Source of the DNA: Vreelandella arcis
GTDB lineage: Bacteria; Pseudomonadota; Gammaproteobacteria; Pseudomonadales; Halomonadaceae
Direction of reading: 5' to 3'
Length of the DNA: 64,000 nt
Assembly: GCF_900103865.1 (NCBI RefSeq)
Contig: NZ_FNII01000004.1
Coordinates: 186,001-250,000 of the forward strand
Part shown: piece after piece, positions 10,118-20,817 of the stretch
Layout of the letters: each line of letters starts with the position of its first letter
Numbering within the stretch: the first letter of the stretch is position 1
Notes under the pieces: model-generated
Told to the model about the DNA's origin: nothing
Seen by the model: the letters and a program-made list of their open reading frames with translations, nothing else
Databases searched by the model: none
Made by a program: the position numbers and the translations under genes

Positions 10118-10432
10118 TTAGGCGTCGATCTGCGTCTGCGTCGACTTGTAGATACGTACCTTGGTACCGTCTTCCTTCACTTGGAAGCCGACGCGATCCG
10201 CCTTACCGGTCTCCGAATTGAAGATGGCTACGTTGGACGCGTGAATCGGAGCCTCACGCTCGACGATACCGCCCTGATTTCCCGCCATGGGATTTGGCTT
10301 GGTGTGACGTTTAATCATGTTCACACCGGACACCAAGAAGCGGTTTTCTAATACCCGCTTAACAGTGCCACGCTTGCCCTTATCCTTCCCGGCGATGACG
10401 ATGACTTCATCGTCACGTTTGATTTTTTGCAT
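10118..10432 (-). CDS. rplX: 50S ribosomal protein L24
   Basis: 104 residues with an N-terminal KOW motif ([22 protein letters not shown]). One of the two assembly-initiating proteins of the large subunit. 14 bp after rplN. Confidence 0.98.
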   Translation of the reverse strand: MQKIKRDDEVIVIAGKDKGKRGTVKRVLENRFLVSGVNMIKRHTKPNPMAGNQGGIVEREAPIHASNVAIFNSETGKADRVGFQVKEDGTKVRIYKSTQTQIDA

Positions 10433-10446
10433 ATCCGCCTCGCTCC

Positions 10447-10818
10447 TTACAGCACTTCAGGCGCTAAGGAAATGATCTTCATGAACTTCTCGTTACGAAG
10501 TTCACGAGTGACCGGCCCGAAAATACGAGTACCGACTGGCTGTTCGTTGGTGTTATTCAACAAAACCGCCGCATTTCCATCGAAACGGATCAGCGAACCG
10601 TCGCTACGACGGACGCCACTACGGGTCCGAACCACAACCGCTTTCATGACTTGGCCTTTTTTGACCTTGCCACGCGGAATGGCTTCCTTCACCGTTACTT
10701 TGATGATGTCACCAATACGAGCGTAGCGGCGATGTGAACCGCCCAACACCTTGATGCACTGCACCCGGCGCGCTCCGCTGTTGTCGGCGACATCCAGCAT
10801 TGTCTGAGTCTGAATCAT
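10447..10818 (-). CDS. rplN: 50S ribosomal protein L14
   Basis: 123 residues, identical in length to E. coli L14 ([45 protein letters not shown]). Forms a bridge to 16S helix 14. First gene of the spc group; the 50-bp gap to rpsQ contains no obvious terminator, so S10 and spc may be one transcription unit. Confidence 0.98.
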   Translation of the reverse strand: MIQTQTMLDVADNSGARRVQCIKVLGGSHRRYARIGDIIKVTVKEAIPRGKVKKGQVMKAVVVRTRSGVRRSDGSLIRFDGNAAVLLNNTNEQPVGTRIFGPVTRELRNEKFMKIISLAPEVL

Positions 10819-10868
10819 CGGTTTTCTCCAAACCTAATCTGACTACACTGGTTAAACAGGCACATGGA

Positions 10869-11129
10869 TTACCCCTTGGCCTGCTCGACCACCTCGACGA
10901 GCGTCCAGGCTTTCAACTTGGAAAGCGGACGGCACTCCTGAATGGAAACCGTATCGCCTGCCTTCGCCTGGTTCGCCTCATCATGGGCGTGCAGCTTGGT
11001 GGAGCGCTTAACGTATTTTCCGTAGATCGGGTGACGCTCACGACGCTCGATCATAACGACGATGGACTTGTCCATCTTGTCACTCACCACTTTACCGGTG
11101 AGCGTACGCGTTGTTTTCTCTTCGGCCAT
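10869..11129 (-). CDS. rpsQ: 30S ribosomal protein S17
   Basis: 86 residues from ATG 11129 ([25 protein letters not shown]). I prefer this start to the GTG three codons upstream because an AGGTGA ribosome binding site lies 5 nt before the ATG and would itself include the GTG. OB-fold protein binding the 5' domain of 16S rRNA. Only one base separates it from the rpmC stop. Confidence 0.96.
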   Translation of the reverse strand: MAEEKTTRTLTGKVVSDKMDKSIVVMIERRERHPIYGKYVKRSTKLHAHDEANQAKAGDTVSIQECRPLSKLKAWTLVEVVEQAKG

Positions 11130-11130
11130 C

Positions 11131-11325
11131 TCAATCACCTGCCTTCTCGTTGAGCACAGTCTTCACACGGGCAATATCCCGACGGACCTGCTTGAGCAGA
11201 TGAGTCTGGCTCAGTTGGCCAGTGGCCTTCTGCATGCGCAGGTTGAACTGCTCTCGGAGTAGCTCGAGGAGCTGCTCATGGAGCTCTCCTGCGGACTTTT
11301 CACGAATTTCCTGGGCTTTCATCAC
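11131..11325 (-). CDS. rpmC: 50S ribosomal protein L29
   Basis: 64 residues of two antiparallel helices ([35 protein letters not shown] split across them). Located at the tunnel exit, where it contacts SRP and trigger factor. Start overlaps the rplP stop by 4 nt (ATGA), giving translational coupling. Confidence 0.97.
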   Translation of the reverse strand: MMKAQEIREKSAGELHEQLLELLREQFNLRMQKATGQLSQTHLLKQVRRDIARVKTVLNEKAGD

Positions 11326-11735
11326 ATCACCGTCCGTTTCGCAAAGGTGGTGGATATGGGCATTTTCTGTGCGGCAAGCTCAAACGCTTCACGAGCGAGC
11401 TCTTCCGACACACCCTCGATCTCATACAGGATCCGACCCGGCTGGATCTGGGCGACCCAGTACTCGACGGAGCCTTTACCTTTACCCATACGAACTTCGA
11501 GCGGCTTTTTAGAGATCGGCTTATCAGGGAAGACGCGGATCCAGATTTTACCGCCACGCTTAACGTGACGTGTGATCGCACGACGACCGGCTTCGATCTG
11601 GCGCGCAGTAATGCGGCCGCGACCGGTAGCTTTCAGGCCATATTCCCCGAAGCTAATCTTGCTTCCGCGATGCGCTAGGCCACGGTTGCGGCCTTTCTGC
11701 ATCTTGCGGAATTTCAAACGCTTGGGCTGTAACAT
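11322..11735 (-). CDS. rplP: 50S ribosomal protein L16
   Basis: 137 residues ([43 protein letters not shown]). Helps organise the A-site and central protuberance. The Arg in the conserved [16 protein letters not shown] loop, a substrate of the YcfD/RoxA hydroxylase in E. coli, is present. 15 bp after rpsC. Confidence 0.98.
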   Translation of the reverse strand: MLQPKRLKFRKMQKGRNRGLAHRGSKISFGEYGLKATGRGRITARQIEAGRRAITRHVKRGGKIWIRVFPDKPISKKPLEVRMGKGKGSVEYWVAQIQPGRILYEIEGVSEELAREAFELAAQKMPISTTFAKRTVM

Positions 11736-11750
11736 CGACTCGCTCTCCCC

Positions 11751-12452
11751 TTACCTGGAACCTTTCTTCTTGGGTGCGTTGCCGGAAGGCTGTTGTTTAG
11801 CCTTGGCACGTACTTCCTCGATACCACCGAGGATTTCACCCTTGAAGATCCACACTTTGACGCCGATAACGCCGTAGGTGGTGTGAGCTTCGTAAGTGGC
11901 GTAGTCGATGTCCGCACGCAACGTGTGCAGCGGAACGCGACCTTCGCGGTACCATTCGGTACGTGCGATTTCAGCACCACCCAGACGACCTGACAGCTGA
12001 ATCTTGATGCCGCCAGCGCCAAGACGCATTGCGTTTTGCACGGCGCGCTTCATAGCACGACGGAACATCACGCGACGCTCGAGCTGGCCCGCTACGTTAG
12101 CAGCGACTAGCTTGGCATCCAGTTCCGGCTTGCGAACTTCTTCGATGTTCACATGAACAGGGACACCCATCATCTCGGTGAGATCACGACGCAGACGGTC
12201 GACATCTTCACCTTTTTTACCAATCACGATACCCGGACGGGCAGTGTGAATGGTGATGCGGGCGTTGTTCGCCGGACGCTCGATGTGAATGCGGCTAACG
12301 GAGGCGTTTTTAAGACGCTGCTCCAGGAAGCTACGCACTTCGAGATCGTTATTGAGCTTATCGGCATAGGCGCCGCGCTCGGCATACCAGACAGAAGCAT
12401 GGTCTTTGACGATGCCCAGTCGAATGCCTGTTGGATTGACTTTCTGACCCAT
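11751..12452 (-). CDS. rpsC: 30S ribosomal protein S3
   Basis: 233 residues, as in E. coli. N-terminal KH domain ([29 protein letters not shown] overlaps its C-terminal half, with the [11 protein letters not shown] loop) and the S3 C-terminal domain ([20 protein letters not shown]). Part of the mRNA entry pore and its helicase activity. 10 bp after rplV. Confidence 0.98.
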   Translation of the reverse strand: MGQKVNPTGIRLGIVKDHASVWYAERGAYADKLNNDLEVRSFLEQRLKNASVSRIHIERPANNARITIHTARPGIVIGKKGEDVDRLRRDLTEMMGVPVHVNIEEVRKPELDAKLVAANVAGQLERRVMFRRAMKRAVQNAMRLGAGGIKIQLSGRLGGAEIARTEWYREGRVPLHTLRADIDYATYEAHTTYGVIGVKVWIFKGEILGGIEEVRAKAKQQPSGNAPKKKGSR

Positions 12453-12462
12453 CGGTCGACTC

Positions 12463-12795
12463 CTACTTCTCGGCTACCTTGACGGTGATGTGGCAGGTGC
12501 GCTTCAAGATACGATCCGCCCGCCCTTTGGCGCGCGGCTTGATACGCTTGAGCGTCATGCCCTCATCGACGCAGATGGTCGAGACACGCAGCTCGTCAAT
12601 ATCCATGCCGTTATTTTCTTCCGCGTTTGCAATAGCGGACTGAAGCACTTTTTTGACCAATTGGGCAGCCTTCTTCGGTGAGAAGGTCAGCAGGTCGAGT
12701 GCTTCGGCGACAGGTTTACCGCGCACCTGGTCAGCCACCAAACGGGCCTTCTGGGCGGATAAACGAGCGCCACGCAGCTTAGCTGTGACTTCCAT
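12463..12795 (-). CDS. rplV: 50S ribosomal protein L22
   Basis: 110 residues, as in E. coli. The beta-hairpin that lines the exit tunnel ([20 protein letters not shown]) looks wild type. 18 bp after rpsS. Confidence 0.98.
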   Translation of the reverse strand: MEVTAKLRGARLSAQKARLVADQVRGKPVAEALDLLTFSPKKAAQLVKKVLQSAIANAEENNGMDIDELRVSTICVDEGMTLKRIKPRAKGRADRILKRTCHITVKVAEK

Positions 12796-12813
12796 CTCTC
12801 AATCCTCTTTGGC

Positions 12814-13089
12814 TTACCGTTTGGCTTTCTTGTCCGCTACGTGCCCGCGATAAGTGCGAGTGGCAGCGAATTCGCCTAGCTTGTGGCCAACCATTTCCTC
12901 GGAGACGTGCACCGGGACGTGTTGGCGACCGTTATGAACTGCGATGGTCAACCCCACCATATTTGGCAGGATCATCGAACGACGCGACCAGGTCTTGATC
13001 GGTTTACGGTCGTTCTTTTCCACTGCAGCCTCGACCTTCTTCAAAAGATGAAGGTCAATGAAAGGACCTTTCTTTAGTGAACGTGGCAC
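12814..13089 (-). CDS. rpsS: 30S ribosomal protein S19
   Basis: 91 residues ([42 protein letters not shown]). Head protein that pairs with S13. 22 bp after rplB. Confidence 0.98.
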   Translation of the reverse strand: MPRSLKKGPFIDLHLLKKVEAAVEKNDRKPIKTWSRRSMILPNMVGLTIAVHNGRQHVPVHVSEEMVGHKLGEFAATRTYRGHVADKKAKR

Positions 13090-13111
13090 AGCCGTTACCC
13101 CTTAATGTCTG

Positions 13112-13939
13112 TTACTTGGCCTTGCGGCGACGAACGATAAGCTTGTCGGTGCGCTTGTTCTTGCGAGTCTTATAACCCTTAGTCGGCACACCCCATGGGG
13201 TGACCGGGTTACGACCACCGCTGGTGCGGCCTTCGCCACCACCGTGCGGGTGATCCACCGGGTTCATTGCGACACCGCGAACAGTCGGACGCACACCTCT
13301 CCAGCGCTTCGCACCGGCCTTGCCAAGTTGACGCAGGCTGTGCTCGGAGTTGCTCACTTCACCCAAAGTCGCACGGCACTCAGCCAACACTTTGCGCATT
13401 TCGCCGGAGCGAAGACGCAGCGTGGCGTAGTTACCTTCACGAGCGACCAGCTGAGCGCTAGTCCCGGCACTGCGAGCAATCTGCGCGCCTTTACCCGGCT
13501 TGAGTTCAATACCGTGAACGGTAGAACCCAACGGGATATTGCGCAGCGGCAAGGCATTGCCTTTCTTGATGGGCGCGTTAACACCAGATTCCAGCACGGC
13601 ACCCGCGCTGACACCTTTCGGTGCAATGATGTAACGACGCTCGCCATCGGCGTATTTCAGCAGTGCAATGTGCGCACTGCGGTTCGGGTCGTGTTCCAGA
13701 CGCTCAACGGTGGCAGGAATGCCATCTTTGGTGCGCTTGAAATCGATCAACCGATAGTGGTGACGGTGACCACCGCCCACGTGGCGGGTGGTGATGCGAC
13801 CGTAGTTATTACGTCCACCGGACTTGGACTGCTTTTCCAAAAGCGGTGCATAAGCACGGCCTTTGTACAGTTCCTCACCAACGATCTTGACGACGTGGCG
13901 ACGACCGGCGGATGTGGGTTTGGTCTTGACGATTGCCAT
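13112..13939 (-). CDS. rplB: 50S ribosomal protein L2
   Basis: 275 residues. The OB and SH3-like barrels and the conserved peptidyl-transferase loop are intact ([20 protein letters not shown], including the functionally important His). Required for subunit joining. 17 bp after rplW. Confidence 0.98.
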   Translation of the reverse strand: MAIVKTKPTSAGRRHVVKIVGEELYKGRAYAPLLEKQSKSGGRNNYGRITTRHVGGGHRHHYRLIDFKRTKDGIPATVERLEHDPNRSAHIALLKYADGERRYIIAPKGVSAGAVLESGVNAPIKKGNALPLRNIPLGSTVHGIELKPGKGAQIARSAGTSAQLVAREGNYATLRLRSGEMRKVLAECRATLGEVSNSEHSLRQLGKAGAKRWRGVRPTVRGVAMNPVDHPHGGGEGRTSGGRNPVTPWGVPTKGYKTRKNKRTDKLIVRRRKAK

Positions 13940-13956
13940 TATCCGTACTCCTGCCC

Positions 13957-14253
13957 TTATTCGGCGCCAGAGAAGTCTTCGAGCGTTTCACCCGCAGCGA
14001 GGGTCACATACGCTTTACGGTAACCCTTACGCAAGCCAACGCCGTTTGCAGTACGCTTTGTTTTGCCCTTCACGTTCAGCGCTTGAACGTTACTGACCTT
14101 CTTGCCGAACAATGCTTCAACGGCTTTCTTGATCTCGGGCTTGGTAGCATCGCTTGCTACCTTAAAAACGTACTGGTTACGCTCGGCAGCCATCGCGGCC
14201 TTCTCGGTCACGTGCGGTCCAAGCAGAACCTTGAATACGCGTTCCTGGTTCAT
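13957..14253 (-). CDS. rplW: 50S ribosomal protein L23
   Basis: 98 residues ([20 protein letters not shown]). Tunnel-exit protein that docks trigger factor and SRP; Glu at EKAA is the classical trigger-factor contact. Overlaps the rplD stop by 4 nt (ATGA). Confidence 0.98.
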   Translation of the reverse strand: MNQERVFKVLLGPHVTEKAAMAAERNQYVFKVASDATKPEIKKAVEALFGKKVSNVQALNVKGKTKRTANGVGLRKGYRKAYVTLAAGETLEDFSGAE

Positions 14254-14855
14254 GCCAGCTTCTCCTCGAATTTACGCAGGGCGGAGACGGTGACCAGGAC
14301 CTTATCAAAGGCAACCAGGCTCACCGGGTCAGCGGCCGCAACATCCACCACATCTACATGAGGAAGGTTGCGTGCAGCCAAATAGAGCTTCTCGTCAATG
14401 TCTTCAGTGACGATCAACACTTTCTCAAGGTTGAGCTCTTTCAGCTTGGCAGCGACCTGCTTGGTTTTCGGCGCTTCGACGTTGAACTCTTCAACCGCGA
14501 CCAGGCGCTCTTGACGTACTAGCTCTGACAAGATGGCACGCATTGCTGCGCGGTACATCTTGCGGTTCACCTTCTGGGTATAGTCTTGCGGACGTGCCGC
14601 GAAGGTGACACCACCACTACGCCATAGCGGTGAACGGATAGTACCGGCACGTGCACGACCGGTACCTTTCTGACGCCAGGGCTTTTTACCACCACCACGG
14701 ACTTCAGAACGGTTCTTTTGAGCGCGGGTGCCTTGACGACCACCAGCCAAATAGGCAGTGACGACCTGGTGAACCAGCGCTTCGTTGAATTCTTTGCCAA
14801 AGGTGGCGTCGGCTACTTCAACGGTACCCGCGCCTGCAGCAAGATTCAGATTCAT
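14250..14855 (-). CDS. rplD: 50S ribosomal protein L4
   Basis: 201 residues, as in E. coli (tunnel-constriction loop around [20 protein letters not shown]). In E. coli L4 represses its own S10 operon through the rpsJ leader; here that leader is short (see the rpsJ promoter entry), so this control may be absent. 15 bp after rplC. Confidence 0.98.
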   Translation of the reverse strand: MNLNLAAGAGTVEVADATFGKEFNEALVHQVVTAYLAGGRQGTRAQKNRSEVRGGGKKPWRQKGTGRARAGTIRSPLWRSGGVTFAARPQDYTQKVNRKMYRAAMRAILSELVRQERLVAVEEFNVEAPKTKQVAAKLKELNLEKVLIVTEDIDEKLYLAARNLPHVDVVDVAAADPVSLVAFDKVLVTVSALRKFEEKLA

Positions 14856-14870
14856 TGGTAATTATCCCCT

Positions 14871-15509
14871 TCAGCCAGCTTTCACGGCGCTGCGTACGAT
14901 AACGTCACTACCGGTAGCACCCGGTACGGCGCCCTTGATCAGCAGCAGGTTGCGCTCGGCGTCGACACGGACGATTTCAAGGCTCTGCACGGTACAACGG
15001 ACATTGCCCATTTGACCGGCCATCTTTTTGCCTTTGAAAACGCGACCCGGGGTCTGACACATGCCGATAGAACCTGGAGCGCGGTGCGCCAGAGAGTTGC
15101 CGTGGGTCATGTCTTGGGTACGGAAATTCCAGCGCTTAACGGCGCCCTGAAAGCCTTTACCCTTGGAGGTACCGGTCACGTCGATCATCTGACCAGCTTC
15201 GAAGAGGGATACGGTGAGTTCGCCGCCTACTTCAGGAGCCTCTTCGCCATCTTCCAGACGAAACTCCATCAGTGAACGACCAGCCTCAACACCTGCTTTA
15301 GCAAATTGACCCGCTTGGGCTTTGCTGAGGTGCTTGGCTTTACGAGAGCCAGTTGTAACCTGAACCGCCGCGTAACCGTCAGACTCGACAGATTTAACGC
15401 GTGTAACACGGTTAGGATCAACTTCAATAACGGTCACAGGCACTGACGCGCCATCTTCGGTAAAGACACGGGTCATCCCGGCCTTGGTACCGACTAAACC
15501 GATAGTCAT
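14871..15509 (-). CDS. rplC: 50S ribosomal protein L3
   Basis: 212 residues ([43 protein letters not shown] contains the Gln methylated by PrmB in E. coli). Starts assembly of the large subunit with L24. Preceded by an unusually long 149-bp gap after rpsJ with its own ribosome binding site (TAGGAGACTGAGT before ATG). Confidence 0.98.
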   Translation of the reverse strand: MTIGLVGTKAGMTRVFTEDGASVPVTVIEVDPNRVTRVKSVESDGYAAVQVTTGSRKAKHLSKAQAGQFAKAGVEAGRSLMEFRLEDGEEAPEVGGELTVSLFEAGQMIDVTGTSKGKGFQGAVKRWNFRTQDMTHGNSLAHRAPGSIGMCQTPGRVFKGKKMAGQMGNVRCTVQSLEIVRVDAERNLLLIKGAVPGATGSDVIVRSAVKAG

Positions 15510-15658
15510 ACTCAGTCTCCTATAGTGTACGGGGCTATCACCCGCTATGGCTGCCCTTTCCAGAGCATTCCACTAGCACGTTGTGTAGCGCCTCACGGCG
15601 CGGCGGCTGCTGCTCACTGCTTGTTCGATGAGCGCTGGGCCGCAAGTGTCTAGTGTGA
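15510..15658 (-). other. 149-bp rpsJ-rplC intercistronic gap, no gene seen
   Basis: No coding capacity of note and no T-run. On the minus strand it contains a GC-rich inverted patch (GCCGCCGCGCCGTGAGGCGC around 15592-15611). Every other gap within the S10 group is at most 22 bp, so this one is conspicuous and may hold an internal promoter or a structured leader for rplC. Confidence 0.4.
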
Positions 15659-15970
15659 TTAGTCGAGCTTGATTTGCACGTCTACGCCGGCGGCGAGATC
15701 GAGCTTCATCAGCGCATCAACAGTTTTCTCAGTCGGCTCAACAATATCGAGCACACGCTTGTGCGTACGAATCTCATACTGGTCACGCGCATCTTTGTTG
15801 ACGTGCGGCGAGATCAGAATGGTGTACCGCTCGCGGTTGGTCGGCAGCGGAATCGGACCACGAACCTGAGCACCAGTACGCTTAGCGGTTTCAACGATCT
15901 CCGCTGTGGACTGATCGATCAGGCGATGGTCGAATGCTTTCAACCGAATGCGAATCTTTTGGTTCTGCAT
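15659..15970 (-). CDS. rpsJ: 30S ribosomal protein S10 / NusE
   Basis: 103 residues, very close to E. coli S10 ([21 protein letters not shown]-terminal [12 protein letters not shown]). Works both in the 30S head and, as NusE, with NusB in rRNA antitermination and with NusG in transcription-translation coupling. First gene of the S10 group, preceded by a near-perfect sigma70 promoter. Confidence 0.98.
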   Translation of the reverse strand: MQNQKIRIRLKAFDHRLIDQSTAEIVETAKRTGAQVRGPIPLPTNRERYTILISPHVNKDARDQYEIRTHKRVLDIVEPTEKTVDALMKLDLAAGVDVQIKLD

Positions 15971-16034
15971 TTGCCCTAAACTCCAATGGATGTCGACGGC
16001 GCGAGCCGTCTACCCACGCATTCAAAGGATGCGC

Positions 16035-16063
16035 ATTATAGGCACGCCAAAAGCCCATGTCAA
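16035..16063 (-). promoter_or_regulatory. Consensus sigma70 promoter of the S10 operon
   Basis: On the minus strand TTGACA (16063-16058), 17-bp spacer, TATAAT (16040-16035): both boxes match the consensus exactly. Transcription would start near 16028, leaving a leader of only about 57 nt before the rpsJ ATG. That leader contains a 6-bp hairpin (15995-16000 with 16005-16010). Confidence 0.85.
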
Positions 16064-16084
16064 ACATTTGCGATTGGTGCGCAG

Positions 16085-16108
16085 AAAAGGGGGCTCGCAA
16101 GAGCCCCC
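16085..16108 (-). terminator. Terminator after tuf
   Basis: Stem 16089-16096 with 16101-16108 (8 bp, GC-rich), loop GCAA on the plus strand, followed on the minus strand by TTTTC. It separates the str operon from the S10 promoter immediately downstream. Confidence 0.85.
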
Positions 16109-16130
16109 CTTGATCAATCAAGCAAGATAC

Positions 16131-17324
16131 TTACTTGATGATTTTGGCCACAACACCCGCGCCGACGGTACGGCCGCCTTCACGAATAGCGAAGCGCAGG
16201 CCGTCATCCATGGCGATCGGAGCGATCAGAGTAACAACCATTTTAACGTTGTCGCCCGGCATGACCATTTCAACGCCTTCCGGAAGTTCACAAGTACCGG
16301 TGACATCGGTGGTACGGAAGTAGAACTGCGGACGGTAGCCCTTGAAGAACGGCGTGTGACGACCGCCTTCTTCTTTGGACAGTACGTAGACTTCTGCTTC
16401 GAAGACGGTGTGCGGAGTGATGGTGCCGGTTTTCGCCAGAACCTGACCACGCTCAACGTCATCACGCTTGGTACCACGCAGCAGGGCGCCAACGTTCTCG
16501 CCTGCACGACCTTCGTCGAGCAGCTTACGGAACATTTCAACACCGGTAACGACGGTCTTGACGGTATCTTTGATACCGACGATTTCGACTTCTTCACCTG
16601 CCTTGATGATACCGCGCTCTACACGACCGGTTACAACAGTACCGCGGCCGGAGATAGAGAATACGTCCTCGATCGGCATCAGGAACGGCTGGTCGATAGC
16701 ACGCTCTGGCTCAGGGATGTACTCATCCAGCGCTTTGATCAGATTGGCAACGGCGGTTGTACCCATACCCTTGTCATCTTCACCGTTCAGCGCCATCAGC
16801 GCAGAACCAGTGATGATCGGCGTGTCGTCACCTGGGAAGTCGTACTGGTCTAGAAGTTCGCGAACTTCCATTTCTACCAGCTCGAGCAGCTCTTCGTCAT
16901 CGACCATGTCCGCTTTGTTCAGGAACACAACGATGAACGGTACGCCAACCTGACGAGACAGCAGGATGTGCTCGCGGGTTTGCGGCATCGGGCCGTCTGC
17001 GGCAGAACATACCAGGATTGCGCCGTCCATCTGCGCAGCACCGGTGATCATGTTCTTGACGTAGTCAGCGTGCCCCGGGCAGTCGACGTGAGCGTAGTGA
17101 CGCGTCTCAGACTGATACTCAACGTGCGAGGTGGCGATAGTAATACCGCGCTCACGCTCTTCCGGAGCATTGTCGATGGCGTCGAACTCGCTCCAGTCAC
17201 CGCCGAATACTTCGGCGGAAACACGAGTCAGGGCCGCTGTCAGCGTGGTCTTGCCGTGGTCGACGTGACCAATGGTGCCGACGTTGATATGCGGTTTGGA
17301 ACGTTCAAATTTTTCCTTAGCCAC
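16131..17324 (-). CDS. tuf: Elongation factor Tu
   Basis: 397 residues. G1 GHVDHGKT (19-26), DCPGHADY (G3) and [10 protein letters not shown] (G4) are intact, followed by the two beta-barrel domains. Brings aminoacyl-tRNA to the ribosome. It is the only tuf gene in the window; the second copy common beside tRNA-Thr and secE is missing. Elements where kirromycin resistance arises were not checked residue by residue. 29 bp after fusA, ending at a terminator. Confidence 0.98.
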   Translation of the reverse strand: MAKEKFERSKPHINVGTIGHVDHGKTTLTAALTRVSAEVFGGDWSEFDAIDNAPEERERGITIATSHVEYQSETRHYAHVDCPGHADYVKNMITGAAQMDGAILVCSAADGPMPQTREHILLSRQVGVPFIVVFLNKADMVDDEELLELVEMEVRELLDQYDFPGDDTPIITGSALMALNGEDDKGMGTTAVANLIKALDEYIPEPERAIDQPFLMPIEDVFSISGRGTVVTGRVERGIIKAGEEVEIVGIKDTVKTVVTGVEMFRKLLDEGRAGENVGALLRGTKRDDVERGQVLAKTGTITPHTVFEAEVYVLSKEEGGRHTPFFKGYRPQFYFRTTDVTGTCELPEGVEMVMPGDNVKMVVTLIAPIAMDDGLRFAIREGGRTVGAGVVAKIIK

Positions 17325-17353
17325 TGCTATAACCTCTTTACGTTAGCTAACGG

Positions 17354-19477
17354 TTAACCGTTTTGGTTGATGACGGCTTCAACGACGCTGGAGGGCGCCT
17401 CATCGTACTTCGCGAACTCCATAGAGTAGCTCGCCCGGCCCTGGGTTTGCGAGCGAAGATCGGTTGCGTAACCGAACATCTCACCCAGCGGCACCGTTGC
17501 ACGGATAACTTTACCGGAAGTAGAGTCATCCATACCCTGCACCAGGCCGCGACGACGGTTCAGGTCGCCCATGACGTCACCCATAAACTCTTCGGGAGTC
17601 ACGACTTCGACCTTCATCACCGGCTCCAGCAGCACGGCCTTGGCCTTCCTGGCACCTTCTTTCACTGCCATAGAAGAAGCAATCTTGAACGCAGTCTCGT
17701 TGGAGTCCACGTCATGGTAAGAGCCATCGAACAGTGTGACTTTAACATCAATCATCGGGTAGCCCGCGATGACGCCATTTTTCAGCTGCTCGTAAGCCCC
17801 TTTCTCTACCGCCGGGATGTATTCCTTGGGAACTACACCACCCACGATTTCAGAGTTAAACTTGAAGAAGATTTCGTCATCCCCTTCACCTTTCTCTTCG
17901 TACGTTAGCGGCTCGATACGCAGCAAAACGTGACCGTACTGACCACGACCACCGGACTGGCGTACGAACTTACCTTCTTGCTCGACGCTGCCACGGATGG
18001 TCTCGCGGTAGGCAACTTGCGGCTTACCGATGTTCGCTTCCACCTTAAACTCGCGACGCATGCGGTCAACGAGGATGTCCAGGTGAAGCTCACCCATGCC
18101 CGAAATAATCGTTTGGCCTGTTTCTTCGTCGGTCTTGACCTGGAAGGAGGGGTCTTCCTGAGCAAGCTTGCCCAGCGCAACGCCCATCTTCTCTTGGTCA
18201 GCCTTAGATTTTGGCTCTACGGCAACCGAGATAACCGGATCCGGGAATTCCATGCGCTCAAGCACGATCTTGTTATTGATATCGCACAGGGTATCGCCCG
18301 TGGTGACATCTTTCAGACCGATACAAGCGGCGATATCGCCGGCACGAACTTCCTTGATCTCTTCGCGAGAGTTGGAGTGCATCTGAACGATACGACCCAC
18401 ACGCTCTTTCTTGCTCTTGACCGAGTTGTACACCCCGTCACCAGAGTTCAACACGCCCGAGTAGACGCGGATAAACGTCAGGGTACCGACGAAGGGGTCG
18501 GTGGCAATCTTGAACGCCAGGGCGGCGAACGGCTGATTGTCGTCCGCTTCACGGGTATCGACGGTGCCGTCCTTGTCGTCAAGCTCGCCTTCAATCGCCT
18601 TAACTTCGGTGGGTGACGGCATGTACTCGATAACGCAGTCCAGTACCGCTTGAACGCCCTTGTTCTTGAAGGCCGAACCGCAGGTAATCAGGACGATTTC
18701 GTTAGCCAGCGTGCGTGCGCGCAGACCCGCCTTGATCTCTTCGGTAGTCAACTCACCACCTTCGAGATACTTCTCCATCAGCTCGTCGGAACCTTCCGCT
18801 GCCGCTTCGATCATTTGCTCGCGGTAGGTTTCTGCTGTTTCTTGCAGCTCTTCAGGAATATCGACCAGATCATAATTCATACCCAAGTTATCCTCGTCCC
18901 ACAGGATAGCTTTCATCTGAATCAGGTCGATAACGCCTTTAAAGTTTTCTTCCGTACCCCAGTTGATCTGGATCGGTACGGCATTAGCACCGAGACGTTC
19001 TTTTAACTGGTCAACGACCATAAAGAAGTCTGCACCAGTACGGTCCATCTTATTGACGAAAACCATACGCGGCACTTCGTACTTATTGGCCTGACGCCAT
19101 ACGGTTTCGGTCTGCGGCTGAACGCCGGAAGACCCGCACAGTACAACGACGGCGCCATCGAGTACACGCAAGGAACGTTCAACTTCGATGGTGAAGTCAA
19201 CGTGCCCGGGGGTATCGATGATATTGATGCGGTGCTCGGGGAACTGCTTGCTCATGCCCTGCCAGAAACAGGTCGTCGCAGCTGAGGTGATAGTAATACC
19301 ACGCTCCTGCTCCTGCTCCATCCAGTCCATGGTCGCCGCACCGTCATGCACCTCACCCACTTTGTGGGAAAGACCGGTGTAGAACAGTACCCGCTCTGTT
19401 GTCGTGGTTTTACCCGCGTCAACGTGAGCAACGATACCGATATTGCGATAACGATTTAGTGGTGTCTTGCGAGCCAC
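17354..19477 (-). CDS. fusA: Elongation factor G
   Basis: 707 residues. G1 [15 protein letters not shown] near residue 18, DTPGHVDFT (G3) and [10 protein letters not shown] (G4) are present, then domains II-V. Translocation GTPase and ribosome recycling factor with RRF. In the str operon between rpsG and tuf; the 181-bp gap before it carries a hairpin and short tandem repeats. Confidence 0.98.
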   Translation of the reverse strand: MARKTPLNRYRNIGIVAHVDAGKTTTTERVLFYTGLSHKVGEVHDGAATMDWMEQEQERGITITSAATTCFWQGMSKQFPEHRINIIDTPGHVDFTIEVERSLRVLDGAVVVLCGSSGVQPQTETVWRQANKYEVPRMVFVNKMDRTGADFFMVVDQLKERLGANAVPIQINWGTEENFKGVIDLIQMKAILWDEDNLGMNYDLVDIPEELQETAETYREQMIEAAAEGSDELMEKYLEGGELTTEEIKAGLRARTLANEIVLITCGSAFKNKGVQAVLDCVIEYMPSPTEVKAIEGELDDKDGTVDTREADDNQPFAALAFKIATDPFVGTLTFIRVYSGVLNSGDGVYNSVKSKKERVGRIVQMHSNSREEIKEVRAGDIAACIGLKDVTTGDTLCDINNKIVLERMEFPDPVISVAVEPKSKADQEKMGVALGKLAQEDPSFQVKTDEETGQTIISGMGELHLDILVDRMRREFKVEANIGKPQVAYRETIRGSVEQEGKFVRQSGGRGQYGHVLLRIEPLTYEEKGEGDDEIFFKFNSEIVGGVVPKEYIPAVEKGAYEQLKNGVIAGYPMIDVKVTLFDGSYHDVDSNETAFKIASSMAVKEGARKAKAVLLEPVMKVEVVTPEEFMGDVMGDLNRRRGLVQGMDDSTSGKVIRATVPLGEMFGYATDLRSQTQGRASYSMEFAKYDEAPSSVVEAVINQNG

Positions 19478-19540
19478 GGTGAAACTCCCGTTTGTTGGCG
19501 ATGCTCGTGATTCTGGCGATGCGTTATTTGCTTACGCTAC

Positions 19541-19566
19541 CGCCGCTATCGTTTTTGATAGCGGCG
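19541..19566 (-). other. 10-bp perfect hairpin in the rpsG-fusA gap
   Basis: CGCCGCTATC (19541-19550) pairs with 19557-19566 across a 6-nt loop. No T-run follows on the minus strand, so it is not a simple terminator. It lies about 65 nt before the fusA start and could be a stability or processing element. Confidence 0.6.
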
Positions 19567-19608
19567 ATATGTTGCGAACCAGCGTCTTTGAACGTCGAGA
19601 TAGCGCAA

Positions 19609-19667
19609 CCAAGGCAAAAAACGCAAATTCAGAAACGCCGAATTTAGAAACGCTGATCTTAAAAACG
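19609..19667 (-). repeat. Degenerate 15-bp tandem repeat after rpsG
   Basis: On the minus strand four consecutive units begin with CGTTT: at 19667-19653, 19652-19638, 19637-19624 and 19623-19609. Middle units read CGTTTCTAAATTCGG and CGTTTCTGAATTTG. The first unit includes the rpsG stop codon. Confidence 0.6.
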
Positions 19668-20129
19668 GTAGTGCGAGAAGGCCTTGTTGGCTTCTGCCAT
19701 GCGATGCACGTCTTCGCGCTTCTTAACGGCAGAACCTTTGCCTTCAGCGGCATCAAGCATTTCGCCTGCAAGACGCTGAACCATTGTTTTCTCACCGCGA
19801 CGACGCGCCGCGTCCACCAGCCAGCGCATGGCGAGCGCTTGGCGGCGAGACGGACGAACTTCAACCGGCACCTGATAAGTCGCACCACCAACGCGGCGCG
19901 ACTTCACTTCGACCATCGGCTGGATAGCTTCCAGCGCCTTGTCGAAGATTTCCAGCGGCTCTTCTTTACTACGCTCGGCAACCTTGTCCAACGCACCATA
20001 CACGATGCGCTCAGCTATGGACTTTTTGCCGCTGAACATCAGGTGGTTCATGAACTTGGCTAGGCGCTCACTTCCGAATTTGGGATCCGGCAGGATTTCG
20101 CGCTTCGCTACAACTCTTCTTCTAGGCAT
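19659..20129 (-). CDS. rpsG: 30S ribosomal protein S7
   Basis: 156 residues, the common bacterial length (E. coli K-12 has an extended 179-residue form). [20 protein letters not shown] and the C-terminal NKAFSHYRF are typical. Nucleates head assembly; in E. coli it represses the distal str genes by binding the rpsL-rpsG gap. Confidence 0.98.
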   Translation of the reverse strand: MPRRRVVAKREILPDPKFGSERLAKFMNHLMFSGKKSIAERIVYGALDKVAERSKEEPLEIFDKALEAIQPMVEVKSRRVGGATYQVPVEVRPSRRQALAMRWLVDAARRRGEKTMVQRLAGEMLDAAEGKGSAVKKREDVHRMAEANKAFSHYRF

Positions 20130-20280
20130 GATAAGCCCTCAATTTAAGGATCCTTCAGGTAAACTCGGGATTCACACTTAGCGTTACCGCTTGGCGCCAC
20201 CCGACCTTACTCTTATCAGACCATCATATACGTGATAACCATCTTGTACGGTCGCTTCTAAAGCGCCGTTAAACGCCGAC
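20130..20280 (-). promoter_or_regulatory. rpsL-rpsG intercistronic region, possible S7 operator
   Basis: 151 bp with no gene. In E. coli the corresponding (shorter) gap folds into the S7 operator that couples S7 and S12 synthesis. Here the length would allow such a fold, but I could not identify the S7 site by eye, so this call rests on position only. Confidence 0.3.
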
Positions 20281-20655
20281 TTATGACTTCGGACGCTTGG
20301 TACCGTACTTAGAACGGCCCTGCTTACGATTCTGTACGCCAGAGGTGTCAAGGGCGCCACGAACGGTGTGATAACGCACACCCGGCAAATCCTTTACACG
20401 ACCGCCGCGAATCAGCACAACAGAGTGCTCTTGGAGGTTGTGACCTTCACCACCGATATAGGAAGACACTTCAAAGCCGTTGGTAAGGCGCACGCGGCAA
20501 ACCTTACGCAGAGCTGAGTTGGGCTTCTTAGGGGTAGTGGTGTAAACGCGCGTACATACGCCGCGCTTTTGCGGACAAGCCTGAAGCGCAGGCACGTCAC
20601 TCTTGGTGACGGGGCGCTTGCGCGGCTTGCGCACTAGCTGATTAATCGTTGCCAT
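20281..20655 (-). CDS. rpsL: 30S ribosomal protein S12
   Basis: 124 residues ([19 protein letters not shown]). Decoding-centre protein. The streptomycin loops [11 protein letters not shown] and [13 protein letters not shown] are wild type, so no ribosomal streptomycin resistance is expected. First gene of the str operon. Confidence 0.98.
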   Translation of the reverse strand: MATINQLVRKPRKRPVTKSDVPALQACPQKRGVCTRVYTTTPKKPNSALRKVCRVRLTNGFEVSSYIGGEGHNLQEHSVVLIRGGRVKDLPGVRYHTVRGALDTSGVQNRKQGRSKYGTKRPKS

Positions 20656-20732
20656 GGTGTTTAGCTGACTCCAATGGTTGCCTGGCCTTTCAATGGCGGC
20701 GGGCGCACCCGCCCCACTGTTAAAGGCTGCGC

Positions 20733-20762
20733 ATTCTAAAGGCTGAACCTAGCCGCCGTCAA
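20733..20762 (-). promoter_or_regulatory. Probable sigma70 promoter of the str operon
   Basis: On the minus strand TTGACG (20762-20757), 18-bp spacer, TAGAAT (20738-20733); five of six bases match the consensus in each box. The start would be near 20726, leaving a leader of about 70 nt before rpsL. Confidence 0.65.
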
Positions 20763-20789
20763 GTCTTGCCGGTTACTAACCGGCAAGAC
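20763..20789 (-). terminator. 12-bp hairpin after rpoC, possible weak terminator
   Basis: GTCTTGCCGGTT (20763-20774) pairs perfectly with 20778-20789 around a 3-nt loop. Only TT follows on the minus strand, because the -35 box of the str promoter begins at once. It may stop or slow rpoBC transcripts, or insulate the str promoter. Confidence 0.5.
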
Positions 20790-20817
20790 GATGGCGACAT
20801 AAGCTCAGATAGTAATG

